A DNA stretch of 7,884 bases from an uncultured Ruminococcus sp. (GTDB taxonomy: Bacteria; Bacillota; Clostridia; Oscillospirales; Acutalibacteraceae), in assembly GCA_902773065.1 (NCBI GenBank), contig CACYDD010000127.1, forward strand, positions 1-7,884, read 5' to 3'. Below are positions 1 through 5,950 of this stretch, piece by piece. Under the pieces are notes generated by a model, which saw only the letters and a program-made list of their open reading frames with translations, ran no database searches and was not told the origin of the DNA. The position numbers and the translations under genes are program-made. Positions within the stretch are counted from its first letter, which is position 1; each line of letters opens with the position of its first letter.

Positions 1-168
1 ATCATCAGCTCATCACTTCTCTTTTTGCTCTGCTTGAGAGTTTTTTTCTTTTGCAGAAACTTTATCTTGTGGTTTTACAATCGCCTACAACATTATACTA
101 CAAAATCCGCAAAGTATATTTCTTTTAAGATAATTTATCATTGTATTTCCTACTTTTTTCACATGAGT

Positions 169-258
169 TTAAAAAACAGAAGGGAGAAAGTAAAAAGTCA
201 GTATATCGGTAAAGGTTTCTTTCAGCATTCCGGCAAGCTCGTTTCTGTCATCACGCAT
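169..258 (-). other. Short coding-like stretch after the DUF3592 gene
   Basis: On the minus strand, the frame of the upstream DUF3592 gene ends in two consecutive stops (TAA TAG) and then stays open in the same frame to a TAA at 169-171. It contains an ATG at 258 that would give 29 residues beginning MRDDRNELAGML. The stretch is less AT-rich than its flanks and reads like an amphipathic helix. No ribosome binding site lies at a good distance: the AGAGGA beside the stop codons is about 17 bases away. It may be a remnant of a once longer C-terminus, a decayed gene or chance. I do not recognise it. The rest of 1-282 is AT-rich, and I see no convincing gene or terminator there. Confidence 0.2.
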
Positions 259-282
259 CTTGATATATGGTTTTGTCCTCTA

Positions 283-795
283 TTATTCTGATAATTGTTT
301 GAGTTTTTCTCTATCCATTATTTTCTTCTTTTTGTATTTCTCAAATTGATCCTTTGAGGAATCCTCGGCATATTTCAGTGAATTGATCAGCATGATCTCC
401 ACGATTATAAACAATACAGAAAAAATCATCATAACATACAAAAAGAAGGTATCTTCTGTTTCATTGGGATTTGCAGGATCATATCTGACGGTCATTGTAC
501 TGCCTTCCGATAGCTGACCCGAAAACAGCAGCTGCATTTCTGCGGTATAATCCTTTCCGTCAACGGTATAGCCGAGAACAGCATAATGTGAGGAAGAGCG
601 TACCGTTTTACCGCCGCTGTGTCTGGTGTGAGTTTCGCTGTATACATTTATTACTTTTGCATCAACTGTTTCATAGCTGCTGTAGTTCACTATATGTACT
701 ATAATTCCTGCCAGTAATGCAGCCAGAAAGACCGCACATATCGCTATAACAATTTTCAGTGTCTTTTTTGAGACATGGACATATACTCTTGCCAT
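283..795 (-). CDS. DUF3592-type two-helix membrane protein
   Basis: The product is 170 residues. A hydrophobic helix at about 14-37 is followed by an extracytoplasmic or luminal beta-rich domain (about 40-115), a second helix at about 117-139, and a very basic cytoplasmic tail containing a KYKKKK run. The middle domain carries the pattern YTVDGKDYTAEM ... VRYDPANPNE at 76-111. A YxVDGKxY strand followed by a YDPxNP turn is typical of the DUF3592 family, whose function is unknown. The frame is open 16 codons further upstream, but I chose the ATG at 795 because AAGGGA lies nine bases before it and the longer version would overlap the stop of the preceding gene. It lies 20 bases downstream of the acetyltransferase gene and is probably co-transcribed with it. 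Family assignment is by motif recognition; the biological role is unknown. Confidence 0.8.
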   Translation of the reverse strand: MARVYVHVSKKTLKIVIAICAVFLAALLAGIIVHIVNYSSYETVDAKVINVYSETHTRHSGGKTVRSSSHYAVLGYTVDGKDYTAEMQLLFSGQLSEGSTMTVRYDPANPNETEDTFFLYVMMIFSVLFIIVEIMLINSLKYAEDSSKDQFEKYKKKKIMDREKLKQLSE

Positions 796-815
796 TTCAT
801 CATTTCCCTTGTTTA

Positions 816-1427
816 TTATAATCTCTTTCTGTACAAAAAGCACCTCAGCGGTACTTTTCTGTTTGGCAAATTCAGAATAATATCTTTTTCAGATTCTCTT
901 GTAAATCCTCTTTTGTCATAGAATTGATAGGTACAGCCCGAATCTGTATAAAGATAGACCAGTTTGCCTTTTTCACGCTTTGCAAGCTCGTTTAACAGCA
1001 GTGTGCCGATCCCCTGACCGTTCCTGCTCGGCTCTGCCGCAAGAAAACCGATCTCTCCGTCAGGGATATACTCCTGACGGAATTTCAGATACATTTCTTC
1101 GTTGGCTTCTCCGTATGTACTCGCACCGCCTTTGAACATCACCGCCATAAGCAGTTCGCATAATTTCAGAAATATCTTTGCTCTGAAAGACTTGTATGCT
1201 TTTTCTTCGCCGTTCATATCCGCCATCAGTACTCCCACAGGCTCATCACCGTCATATGCTCCGATGATCTGTGTTGCCCGGCTGAGCTCCATATACCAGA
1301 AATATTTGCTGATCAGTTTTATTTCGCCCGGCTTGTTAGAGTAGTTTTTCACGCCCATTCCGAGACCTGCATATTGCAGGATTTTATTAAAATCCTTTTT
1401 CCGTACCTGCCTGATCTCAACTGCCAT
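816..1427 (-). CDS. GNAT-family N-acetyltransferase
   Basis: The product is 203 residues, a cytoplasmic enzyme expected to move an acetyl group from acetyl-CoA to an amine; the substrate cannot be read from the sequence. The acetyl-CoA pyrophosphate-binding loop is RNGQGIGT at 135-142 (the R/QxxGxG/A signature), preceded by the strand GEIGFLAAEP (124-133). The late-fold motif YQFYDKRGF at 167-175 is also typical of GNAT proteins. Residues about 75-120 are an insertion compared with minimal GNAT enzymes and include a hydrophobic helix. The start at 1427 follows GGCGGTGAT about six bases upstream, and a consensus promoter lies just before it. It is the first gene of an apparent two-gene unit with the DUF3592 gene. 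Fold assignment is firm; the specific function is open. Confidence 0.9.
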   Translation of the reverse strand: MAVEIRQVRKKDFNKILQYAGLGMGVKNYSNKPGEIKLISKYFWYMELSRATQIIGAYDGDEPVGVLMADMNGEEKAYKSFRAKIFLKLCELLMAVMFKGGASTYGEANEEMYLKFRQEYIPDGEIGFLAAEPSRNGQGIGTLLLNELAKREKGKLVYLYTDSGCTYQFYDKRGFTRESEKDIILNLPNRKVPLRCFLYRKRL

Positions 1428-1458
1428 TTTATCACCGCCGATTTGATGAATTGATTAT

Positions 1459-1487
1459 ATTATAAGGGTAAATGTTGATACTGTCAA
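1459..1487 (-). promoter_or_regulatory. Sigma-A promoter of the acetyltransferase operon
   Basis: On the minus strand, TTGACA (1487-1482), a 17-base spacer and TATAAT (1464-1459) match the housekeeping consensus in all twelve positions. Transcription would start near 1452, giving a leader of about 25 bases with no room for a regulatory RNA. The second, overlapping TATAAT at 1459-1454 is at a worse spacing. Confidence 0.85.
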
Positions 1488-1490
1488 ATA

Positions 1491-1523
1491 AAATCTCCCT
1501 CTGTTTTTAAAACAGAGGGGGGC
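1491..1523 (-). terminator. Rho-independent terminator, possibly bidirectional
   Basis: CCCTCTGTTTT (1497-1507) and AAAACAGAGGG (1509-1519) form a perfect 11-base inverted repeat around one central base. On the minus strand it is followed by AGATTTTATTT, and on the plus strand by GGGCTTTTT. It lies 41 bases after the 1560-2072 gene and before the promoter of the next minus gene, so its main job is to end that gene's transcript. Confidence 0.8.
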
Positions 1524-1559
1524 TTTTTCGGATGCTGTTTATAAACCTTCTTCCGGGAT

Positions 1560-2072
1560 TTAAGCAGATAAACGCTGATCATCTTTCATGGCAAATATCA
1601 TATTATTGTTTACTTTATAGATCACGACTTTGTCTCCCGGGCGCAGTTCACTGTGTTCGCCTGCACTGCTCTGACGGTATCGGATGTCACAGCAGAACTG
1701 ACCGGTTACCGGAACCCATGCACCGACATAAGGGTTGTTGATGATCGCATTGCCTGTTGTGAATTTGTTTCTGACTTCACCATGAAGTACACCGCTGTTT
1801 TTCGGGATTCTTTTGATAAGGGCAGTGACACATATGGCAATACAGACCGACCATACGCCGAAAACCACCATTTTTTCGACAGGTTCAATATCTGAAAACA
1901 TGACGATCAATGCAGGAACAGTCAATGCACATATAGCAGATACCAGACATATATTCAAAGGACGGATCGCACGGCGGATCTCTTTTTTACTTTCGGGAGT
2001 AACAGGAGAAAAATCAAGCTCGTTACGTGAAACATCATCGGGTACATTATTCAGGTAAGAATCGTTTAACAT
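1560..2072 (-). CDS. Two-helix membrane protein of unknown function
   Basis: The product is 170 residues and I do not recognise a family. A polar N-terminus (1-36) is followed by two hydrophobic helices at about 37-60 and 67-87. A soluble domain follows, with the pattern GEVRNKFTTGNAI (98-110), a Gly/Pro-rich strand YVGAWVPVTGQF (115-126) and LRPGDKVVIYKV (143-154). The last element, a PGDKV turn between beta strands, resembles small beta-barrel domains at the end of NfeD-like and other membrane proteins, but this is only a resemblance. The start at 2072 has AAAGGA ten bases upstream. The gene is single, with its own extended -10 promoter upstream and a strong terminator downstream, and has no obvious link to its neighbours. 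Confidence 0.75.
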   Translation of the reverse strand: MLNDSYLNNVPDDVSRNELDFSPVTPESKKEIRRAIRPLNICLVSAICALTVPALIVMFSDIEPVEKMVVFGVWSVCIAICVTALIKRIPKNSGVLHGEVRNKFTTGNAIINNPYVGAWVPVTGQFCCDIRYRQSSAGEHSELRPGDKVVIYKVNNNMIFAMKDDQRLSA

Positions 2073-2109
2073 CGGAGGATATTCCTTTCCTTATAATATA
2101 ATTTGAACC

Positions 2110-2118
2110 ATTATAACA
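2110..2118 (-). promoter_or_regulatory. Extended -10 promoter for the 1560-2072 gene
   Basis: The minus strand reads TGTTATAAT, that is TATAAT (2115-2110) preceded by the TGn extension. No good -35 exists at 17 bases; a TTTACA lies about 20 bases upstream. The expected start near 2103 gives a leader of about 30 bases ending in the AAAGGA ribosome binding site. Confidence 0.55.
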
Positions 2119-2199
2119 TGATTTTGTTTCCGATATGTAAATAATGTTTGAATATGCTTTAAATGGGTTATTAACTTTTTATGAGAATTGTATGAAATC

Positions 2200-2235
2200 A
2201 AAAAAAGTGCTGACAGTTGGCTAGGCTGTCAGCAC
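2200..2235 (-). terminator. Rho-independent terminator of metY
   Basis: Read on the minus strand, GTGCTGACAG (2235-2226), a nine-base loop and CTGTCAGCAC (2216-2207) form a perfect 10-base-pair stem followed by seven U residues (2206-2200). It lies about 125 bases after the metY stop codon. Nothing else is seen in the 3' untranslated stretch 2236-2360. Confidence 0.92.
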
Positions 2236-2360
2236 GCTGTATTTGATTCGTCGGGCTATGGCCGAACCGGAAGAATGTTTTTAAATGGGAGGTTTCCAAT
2301 GGTAAATGGAAAATGTTTTAAGATGAATATTTATTATCGGACTTTTTATTACTTTACCAC

Positions 2361-3653
2361 TCAGGCAAATACTGCTTTAAATGCCTGGTCGAGATCTTCG
2401 ATGATATCATCGATATGCTCTGTGCCGATCGAAAGACGGATCGTGCTCTGTGAAATGCCCTGATCTGCCAGTTCTTCATCGGTGAGCTGTGAGTGTGTCG
2501 TAGTTGCAGGATGGATCACAAGGGATTTTACATCTGCTACATTTGCAAGAAGTGAGAATATTTTAAGGTTGTCGATGAACTTGTGTGCTTCTTCCTGACC
2601 GCCTTTGATCTCAAATGTAAAGATACTTGCACCGCCATTCGGGAAATATTTCTCGTAGAGGGCGTGGTCGGGGTGATCTGCAAGTGACGGATGGTTGACT
2701 TTGGCAACGTGCTCGTTCTTTGAAAGATATTCGATAACTTTCTTTGTGTTTTCAGCGTGACGCTCCAGACGGAGTGACAGTGTTTCTGTTCCCTGAAGAA
2801 GAAGGAATGCTGCAAACGGAGAAATCGACGCACCCTGATCACGGAGAAGAATCGCACGGATATAGGTAACGAAAGCAGCAGGACCTACCGCATCGGCAAA
2901 TGAGATACCATGATAACTCGGGTTAGGCTCTGCAATAGGAGCATATTTGCCGCTTGCTTTCCAGTCAAATTTACCGCTGTCAACAATGATACCGCCCAGT
3001 GTTGTGCCGTGACCGCCGATGAATTTGGTAGCGGAATGAACAACGATATCTGCACCATGCTCGATCGGGCGAATCAGGTACGGAGTACCGAAAGTGTTGT
3101 CTACTACAACAGGCAGACCGTGCTTATGTGCGATTTCTGCGATAGCGTCGATATCAGGAATATCACTGTTCGGGTTGCCGAGAGTTTCGAGATAAACAGC
3201 CTTGGTGTTTTCCTGAATAGCACCTTCAAGCTCTTCCAGATTGTGTGCATCAACAAAAGTTGTTTTGATACCGAACTGCGGAAGTGTGTGGGCAAGAAGG
3301 TTATAGCTGCCGCCGTAGATCGTTTTCTGAGATACGATGTGATCGCCTGCCTGAGCAAGTGCCTGAATCGTATAGGTGATAGCAGCTGCACCGGAAGCAA
3401 CCGCAAGACCTGCAACGCCGCCTTCAAGAGCTGCGATTCTCTTTTCGAGTACATCCTGCGTAGAGTTTGTCAGTCTGCCGTAGATGTTACCGGCGTCACG
3501 CAGACCGAAACGGTCAGCAGCGTGCTGTGAGTTGTGGAAAACATAAGAAGTAGTAGCGTAAATCGGTACTGCTCTTGCATCTGTTGCCGGATCAGCTTCT
3601 TCCTGTCCTACATGAAGCTGAAGTGTTTCAAATCTATAATTCTTTTCGCTCAT
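2361..3653 (-). CDS. metY: O-acetylhomoserine sulfhydrylase (aminocarboxypropyltransferase)
   Basis: The product is a 430-residue cytoplasmic PLP enzyme, a normal length for the MetY branch of the Cys/Met metabolism family (gamma-synthase/lyase group). It joins sulfide to O-acetylhomoserine to give homocysteine for methionine synthesis; some members also accept O-acetylserine and make cysteine. Visible signatures are FETLQLHVGQ near the N-terminus, IYGRLTNST (57-65), ASGAAAI (86-92), VDNTFGTPYL (184-193, containing the Asp that contacts the PLP nitrogen), HSATKFIGGHGT (206-217, PLP Lys210), HPATTTHSQL (381-390) and TIRLSIGTEH (404-413). The insertion around 225-250 separates MetY-type enzymes from shorter MetB/MetC enzymes. 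The start at 3653 is preferred over a GTG five codons upstream because GTGAGGT serves as its ribosome binding site. It is a single gene with its own promoter, a long leader with a Cys-codon-rich short frame, and a terminator. Confidence 0.95.
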   Translation of the reverse strand: MSEKNYRFETLQLHVGQEEADPATDARAVPIYATTSYVFHNSQHAADRFGLRDAGNIYGRLTNSTQDVLEKRIAALEGGVAGLAVASGAAAITYTIQALAQAGDHIVSQKTIYGGSYNLLAHTLPQFGIKTTFVDAHNLEELEGAIQENTKAVYLETLGNPNSDIPDIDAIAEIAHKHGLPVVVDNTFGTPYLIRPIEHGADIVVHSATKFIGGHGTTLGGIIVDSGKFDWKASGKYAPIAEPNPSYHGISFADAVGPAAFVTYIRAILLRDQGASISPFAAFLLLQGTETLSLRLERHAENTKKVIEYLSKNEHVAKVNHPSLADHPDHALYEKYFPNGGASIFTFEIKGGQEEAHKFIDNLKIFSLLANVADVKSLVIHPATTTHSQLTDEELADQGISQSTIRLSIGTEHIDDIIEDLDQAFKAVFA

Positions 3654-3716
3654 AATAAAATACCTCACTTTTAAATTTTAGTTATTCTTGTGTAAACAAA
3701 AAACGTCTTAGAAACA

Positions 3717-3782
3717 TCATATACAACAACGGCACATTCGACCGTTCCTGAAGTTCTGTTTTATTTCGTTTAATAAATTCAA
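3717..3782 (-). CDS. Putative cysteine leader peptide upstream of metY
   Basis: A 21-codon frame lies inside the metY mRNA leader. It has a perfect AAGGAGG (3798-3792) nine bases before a TTG start at 3782. The peptide begins MNLLNEIK and ends RMCRCCI-stop, so three of the last five sense codons are Cys (TGC, TGT, TGT), with a Met just before. The stop lies 63 bases before the metY ATG. Leader peptides that put the regulatory amino acid just before their stop are a known way to couple translation to supply, and cysteine-sensing upstream frames are described in mycobacteria. Here the role is inferred from position and codon content. ATT (3784) is an alternative but unlikely start in another frame. 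I see no T-box or SAM riboswitch signatures in the leader. Confidence 0.6.
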   Translation of the reverse strand: MNLLNEIKQNFRNGRMCRCCI

Positions 3783-3793
3783 TAAAATGTGCC
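3728..3793 (-). promoter_or_regulatory. Mutually exclusive RNA pairings in the metY leader
   Basis: In the mRNA, GGCACATT (3793-3786), which includes the last bases of the leader peptide's Shine-Dalgarno, is fully complementary to AATGTGCC (3738-3731), which contains the Met codon and first Cys codon. A competing local hairpin pairs AACGGT (3746-3741) with GCCGTT (3733-3728) and uses three of the same bases. A ribosome paused on the Cys codons would block both. A T-rich stretch (TTTTTT then GTTT) follows near 3704-3694, but I found no strong stem directly before it, so a classical terminator is not shown. Confidence 0.4.
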
Positions 3794-3823
3794 TCCTTAT
3801 CATCTGAAAATTAACACCTGAAC

Positions 3824-3848
3824 AAATCCTATCTGTTTGGTATGAATT
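3824..3848 (-). promoter_or_regulatory. Imperfect dyad at the metY transcription start
   Basis: Just downstream of the -10 box, the minus strand has AATTCATACC, a five-base spacer and GATAGGATTT. The two arms match as an inverted repeat in seven of ten positions. A dyad over the start site would suit a repressor, and the TAGGA half-site loosely recalls operators of CymR-type (Rrf2 family) cysteine regulators. That comparison is from memory, and the site is weak. Confidence 0.25.
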
Positions 3849-3849
3849 G

Positions 3850-3878
3850 ATTATAGCACCTGTTTTTTATAATGTCAA
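3850..3878 (-). promoter_or_regulatory. metY: Sigma-A promoter of metY
   Basis: The minus strand reads TTGACA (3878-3873), a 17-base spacer and TATAAT (3855-3850), a perfect consensus. Transcription would start near 3843, giving a leader of about 190 bases that contains the leader peptide frame. Such a strong promoter with a long leader suggests that control acts after initiation or through a repressor at the start site. The plus-strand side, 3879-4005, is AT-rich with no recognisable gene. Confidence 0.9.
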
Positions 3879-4005
3879 TAGATTTTAGCAATTTTTTTGC
3901 GTTTTTCTATAGATATAAACTATACATTTTTATAGCGTAAGAAAATAACTCTGATTTAAGGAAGCAGATAGTAGCAAGCAATCATAAAAATAAAACAAAT
4001 TATTA

Positions 4006-4034
4006 TTGTTTTTACCTGCACTTTGCATTATAAT
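4006..4034 (+). promoter_or_regulatory. Possible promoter of the 4149-6796 operon
   Basis: TTGTTT (4006-4011), 17 bases and TATAAT (4029-4034). The -10 is perfect and the -35 poor. It would give a leader of about 110 bases that includes the repeat-like element and the nested hairpin. A second TATAAT at 4122-4127 would start transcription right before the ribosome binding site but has no -35. Confidence 0.4.
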
Positions 4035-4050
4035 AATATGTATGTACTTG

Positions 4051-4083
4051 ACCGGCGAGCCACCGGACACAATTACGCTGTAA
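4051..4083 (-). repeat. Diverged inverted copy of the GtrA-array hairpin repeat
   Basis: The minus strand reads TTACAGCGTAATTGTG and then TCCGGTGGCTCGCCGGT. The last 17 bases differ from the unit 2 and 3 hairpin at 7681-7697 and 7823-7839 at only two positions. The preceding 16 align with CTACGCGAATTGGG of unit 2 with a few changes and single-base gaps. The CCGGTG/CGCCGG stem is kept through one G-T wobble. It lies in the leader of the plus-strand operon, opposite in orientation to the copies at 7390-7838. Confidence 0.5.
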
Positions 4084-4120
4084 CTTCATGCAGACCGTTA
4101 GTTTAACGCCCTCTGCGTAA
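4073..4120 (+). other. Nested inverted repeat in the operon leader
   Basis: TTAC (4073-4076) pairs with GTAA (4117-4120), GCAGA (4090-4094) with TCTGC (4112-4116), and CGTTA (4096-4100) with TAACG (4104-4108) around a GTT loop. The result is a branched or bulged hairpin of about 48 bases that ends 21 bases before the ribosome binding site region of the first gene. It lacks a U tract, so it is not a terminator. It may belong to the same repeat family or be a regulatory leader structure. Confidence 0.4.
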
Positions 4121-4148
4121 CTATAATTTTACACTAAGGAGAGTATAT

Positions 4149-4397
4149 ATGAATAAATCAACAGCAGTGCTTGCAGCACTTTTGGCTTTCTTTGTCGGAG
4201 TGGTGGGCGGTTTTACCGTGTCACCTGTCAAAAAGGGGATCAATATCAAAATCGATGTCGGTAACAACAGCGGAAACAAGAATATCTATAAAGATAAAAA
4301 CGAAAAACCAAAACCTGATACTGTAGAAAAGACATTGCAGACAACCAATACCAAAAAGAAAGGCGAAGGAAAAAGAAAATGGATTGGACGGAAATAA
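4149..4397 (+). CDS. Small membrane-anchored basic protein
   Basis: The product is 82 residues and matches no family I recognise. A hydrophobic segment at 5-25 with a GVVGG stretch acts as a signal anchor or uncleaved signal. The rest is polar, rich in Lys and Asn, and strongly basic at the end. AAGGAG lies eight bases before the ATG. Its last 19 bases overlap the start of prmA, so the two are probably translationally coupled, and the Lys-rich end is partly set by the AG-rich ribosome binding site of prmA (GAAGGA). The extracytoplasmic tail is short and low in complexity, with no catalytic motif. The start signal and overlap make it credible as a real gene. Confidence 0.65.
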   Translation: MNKSTAVLAALLAFFVGVVGGFTVSPVKKGINIKIDVGNNSGNKNIYKDKNEKPKPDTVEKTLQTTNTKKKGEGKRKWIGRK

Positions 4398-5299
4398 TCG
4401 TAACTGTTTCGGCACAGGATATCGAAACAGCAGGAAATATTGCACAGATGACAGTTCCTTACGGGATCTATATTGAGGATTATTCAAGCCTTGAAGCAGA
4501 GGTTCTTGAAATTGCCAATATTGACCTGATCGATGAAGAGCTTTTGCAGAAGGACAGGGAGCATGGAAAGATACATATCTATATTAGTCCTGAAGAAAAT
4601 CCTGCCGAAGCGATCTCCTATATAAAGGAACGGCTTGATGCAGAAAACATAGCGTATGAAGTCAGTTCAGACAGCTGTGATGTGGAAAGCTGTCTGACAA
4701 GCTGGAAAAAATATTTCAACCCGATCAGAGTCGGAAAAAAGCTGCTGATCCGTCCTGTATGGCGTGATGATTATGAGCCGGAGGGAAGAATTGTGCTGAA
4801 TCTTGAACCGGGTCTTGCTTTTGGTACAGGTACGCATGAAACAACAAGGCTGTGTTTGGAGGCACTTGAAAAATATATCAAAAAGGGCGATAAAATGCTG
4901 GATGTCGGCTGTGGAAGCGGTATTCTTTCGGTTGTGGCACTTTTGCTGGGAGCAGAAAGCGCAGAAGGTATTGATATTGACGAAATGGCGGTCAAGGCTT
5001 CAAGGGAAAATGCAAGGCTCAATCAGGTTGAGGACAGATACACAGGGATCAAGGGCAATCTTGCCGATAAGGTGGAGGGAACATATGATGTGATCACTGC
5101 CAATATTGTAGCGGATGCGATTATATTGTTGTCGGAAGATATTGAAAAGCATATGGGCGAAAATACGGTATACATTATGAGCGGTATTATTGATACAAGG
5201 CTTGACGATGTACTGGCTGCTCTTCCCGAAAGTCTGGAAGTTATTGACAGATATGAGGAAAAAGGCTGGCTTTGCCTGGCGGCAAAAAAGAAAAAATAA
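4379..5299 (+). CDS. prmA: Ribosomal protein L11 methyltransferase
   Basis: The product is 306 residues, typical for PrmA. It uses S-adenosylmethionine to trimethylate amino groups of ribosomal protein L11 in the cytoplasm; the modification is usually dispensable. The N-terminal substrate-recognition domain (about 1-110) has the usual family start, DWTEIIVTVSAQDIE. A linker contains SWKKYFNPIRVG (108-119) and RPVWRDDY (125-132). The PrmA signature LEPGLAFGTGTHETT (142-156) follows, then SAM motif I DVGCGSGILS (175-184), the acidic strand end EGIDIDEMAV (196-205) and the catalytic-loop region TANIVADA (240-247). It overlaps the 4149 gene by 19 bases and is followed after 15 bases by a membrane protein gene. 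In many Firmicutes prmA sits beside dnaJ or an rRNA methyltransferase gene; that context is absent here. Confidence 0.95.
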   Translation: MDWTEIIVTVSAQDIETAGNIAQMTVPYGIYIEDYSSLEAEVLEIANIDLIDEELLQKDREHGKIHIYISPEENPAEAISYIKERLDAENIAYEVSSDSCDVESCLTSWKKYFNPIRVGKKLLIRPVWRDDYEPEGRIVLNLEPGLAFGTGTHETTRLCLEALEKYIKKGDKMLDVGCGSGILSVVALLLGAESAEGIDIDEMAVKASRENARLNQVEDRYTGIKGNLADKVEGTYDVITANIVADAIILLSEDIEKHMGENTVYIMSGIIDTRLDDVLAALPESLEVIDRYEEKGWLCLAAKKKK

Positions 5300-5314
5300 A
5301 ATGGAGGTAATTTT

Positions 5315-5878
5315 ATGAATAAGAAAAAAGATATATCGGGGCTGATATTTTCAGCATTTCTGGTAATCGCCTATGTGATCTGTGCTTATTTCTTTATCGG
5401 ACTGATCACAAGCTCGACAGGACTTGACAATGCAGCGATCATTCTTCTGAAAGCACTTGTTTTTGTTATTTTCGGTCTGGTACTGTTTTATGCGACAAGA
5501 GTGGGTGACGGAAAACAGGTAAAGCGTTTTTCGTTAGCAGCACTGATTCTGGTAGATATTCCGACACTATATATTATTCTCGCATCAGCAGCAACAGGAC
5601 TGCCCTTTCCGCTTGATCTTTCCGCTTGTCCCGAAGTGGTAAGTCTGGCGGCTGTGGCTCTCGGTTACGGGATACCGTATACCTTTTTCAGCGGTTATGA
5701 ACTGGATGTTCCTGTAGAGGATAAAAGTGCAGAAGCAGAAAAGCTTGCCGAAACAGAGGACTATGAGCCTGATGAGCTTGATGATGTGACAGAGGAAACA
5801 GAAGATTCTGAAGAAGAGTCTGCAGATGAGTCTGTTGATGGTGTAATGGAAAATATTGAGGACACAGACGGGGAATAA
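5315..5878 (+). CDS. Four-helix membrane protein with acidic tail
   Basis: The product is 187 residues and I do not recognise a family. A short basic N-terminus (MNKKKD) is followed by four hydrophobic segments at about 9-32, 38-61, 73-93 and 104-127, then a tail from about 132 to the end that is rich in Glu and Asp and almost free of bulky residues. By the positive-inside rule the basic N-terminus and the loop TRVGDGKQVKR (61-71) are cytoplasmic, which also puts the acidic tail in the cytoplasm. The ATG is seven bases after TGGAGG, a strong start, and the gap to prmA is 15 bases. The tail could be a flexible docking segment, but nothing in the sequence names a partner. Confidence 0.75.
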   Translation: MNKKKDISGLIFSAFLVIAYVICAYFFIGLITSSTGLDNAAIILLKALVFVIFGLVLFYATRVGDGKQVKRFSLAALILVDIPTLYIILASAATGLPFPLDLSACPEVVSLAAVALGYGIPYTFFSGYELDVPVEDKSAEAEKLAETEDYEPDELDDVTEETEDSEEESADESVDGVMENIEDTDGE

Positions 5879-5881
5879 TAA

Positions 5882-5930
5882 AGTGGAAAGCGGTCGTTGC
5901 CTGACCGCTGAATCCTGACCCCTGACCACT
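5882..5930 (+). other. Structured intergenic spacer within the operon
   Basis: AGCGGTC (5889-5895) and GACCGCT (5903-5909) form a perfect 7-base-pair hairpin with a seven-base loop. AGTGG (5882-5886) can pair with CCACT (5926-5930) around it. CTGACC occurs three times, at 5901, 5915 and 5922. There is no U tract, so it is not a standard terminator. It could stabilise or process the mRNA upstream of the Mrp gene, or be a small repeat. Confidence 0.45.
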
Positions 5931-5950
5931 AATACAAAGGAGTGTTTTTT

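Noticed and set aside
28..56. CTCT-loop-AGAG followed by a T run as a plus-strand terminator
   Set aside because: The stem is only four base pairs, and no plus-strand gene is visible to its left in the window.
25..291. Plus-strand open frame of 88 codons at the left edge
   Set aside because: It has Phe/Tyr/Cys-rich AT-driven composition, no ribosome binding site, and runs against the direction of the neighbouring genes.
2910..3530. Plus-strand open frame of 206 codons antisense to metY
   Set aside because: It lies wholly opposite a strongly conserved metY coding region and is rich in Cys, Ser and Val in the way of an antisense shadow. It has no ribosome binding site or family motif.
3654..3843. 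SAM riboswitch or T-box in the metY leader
   Set aside because: I see neither the S-box core with its terminator nor the T-box GGTGG-type sequence. The Cys leader peptide explains the leader better.
3988..4012. AAAACAA ... TTGTTTT inverted repeat upstream of the plus operon
   Set aside because: It is an AT-only stem of the kind expected by chance in this AT-rich spacer. It overlaps the candidate -35 and is not terminator-like.
4803..5093. Plus-strand open frame of 96 codons inside prmA
   Set aside because: It is an out-of-frame shadow of the conserved SAM-binding domain.
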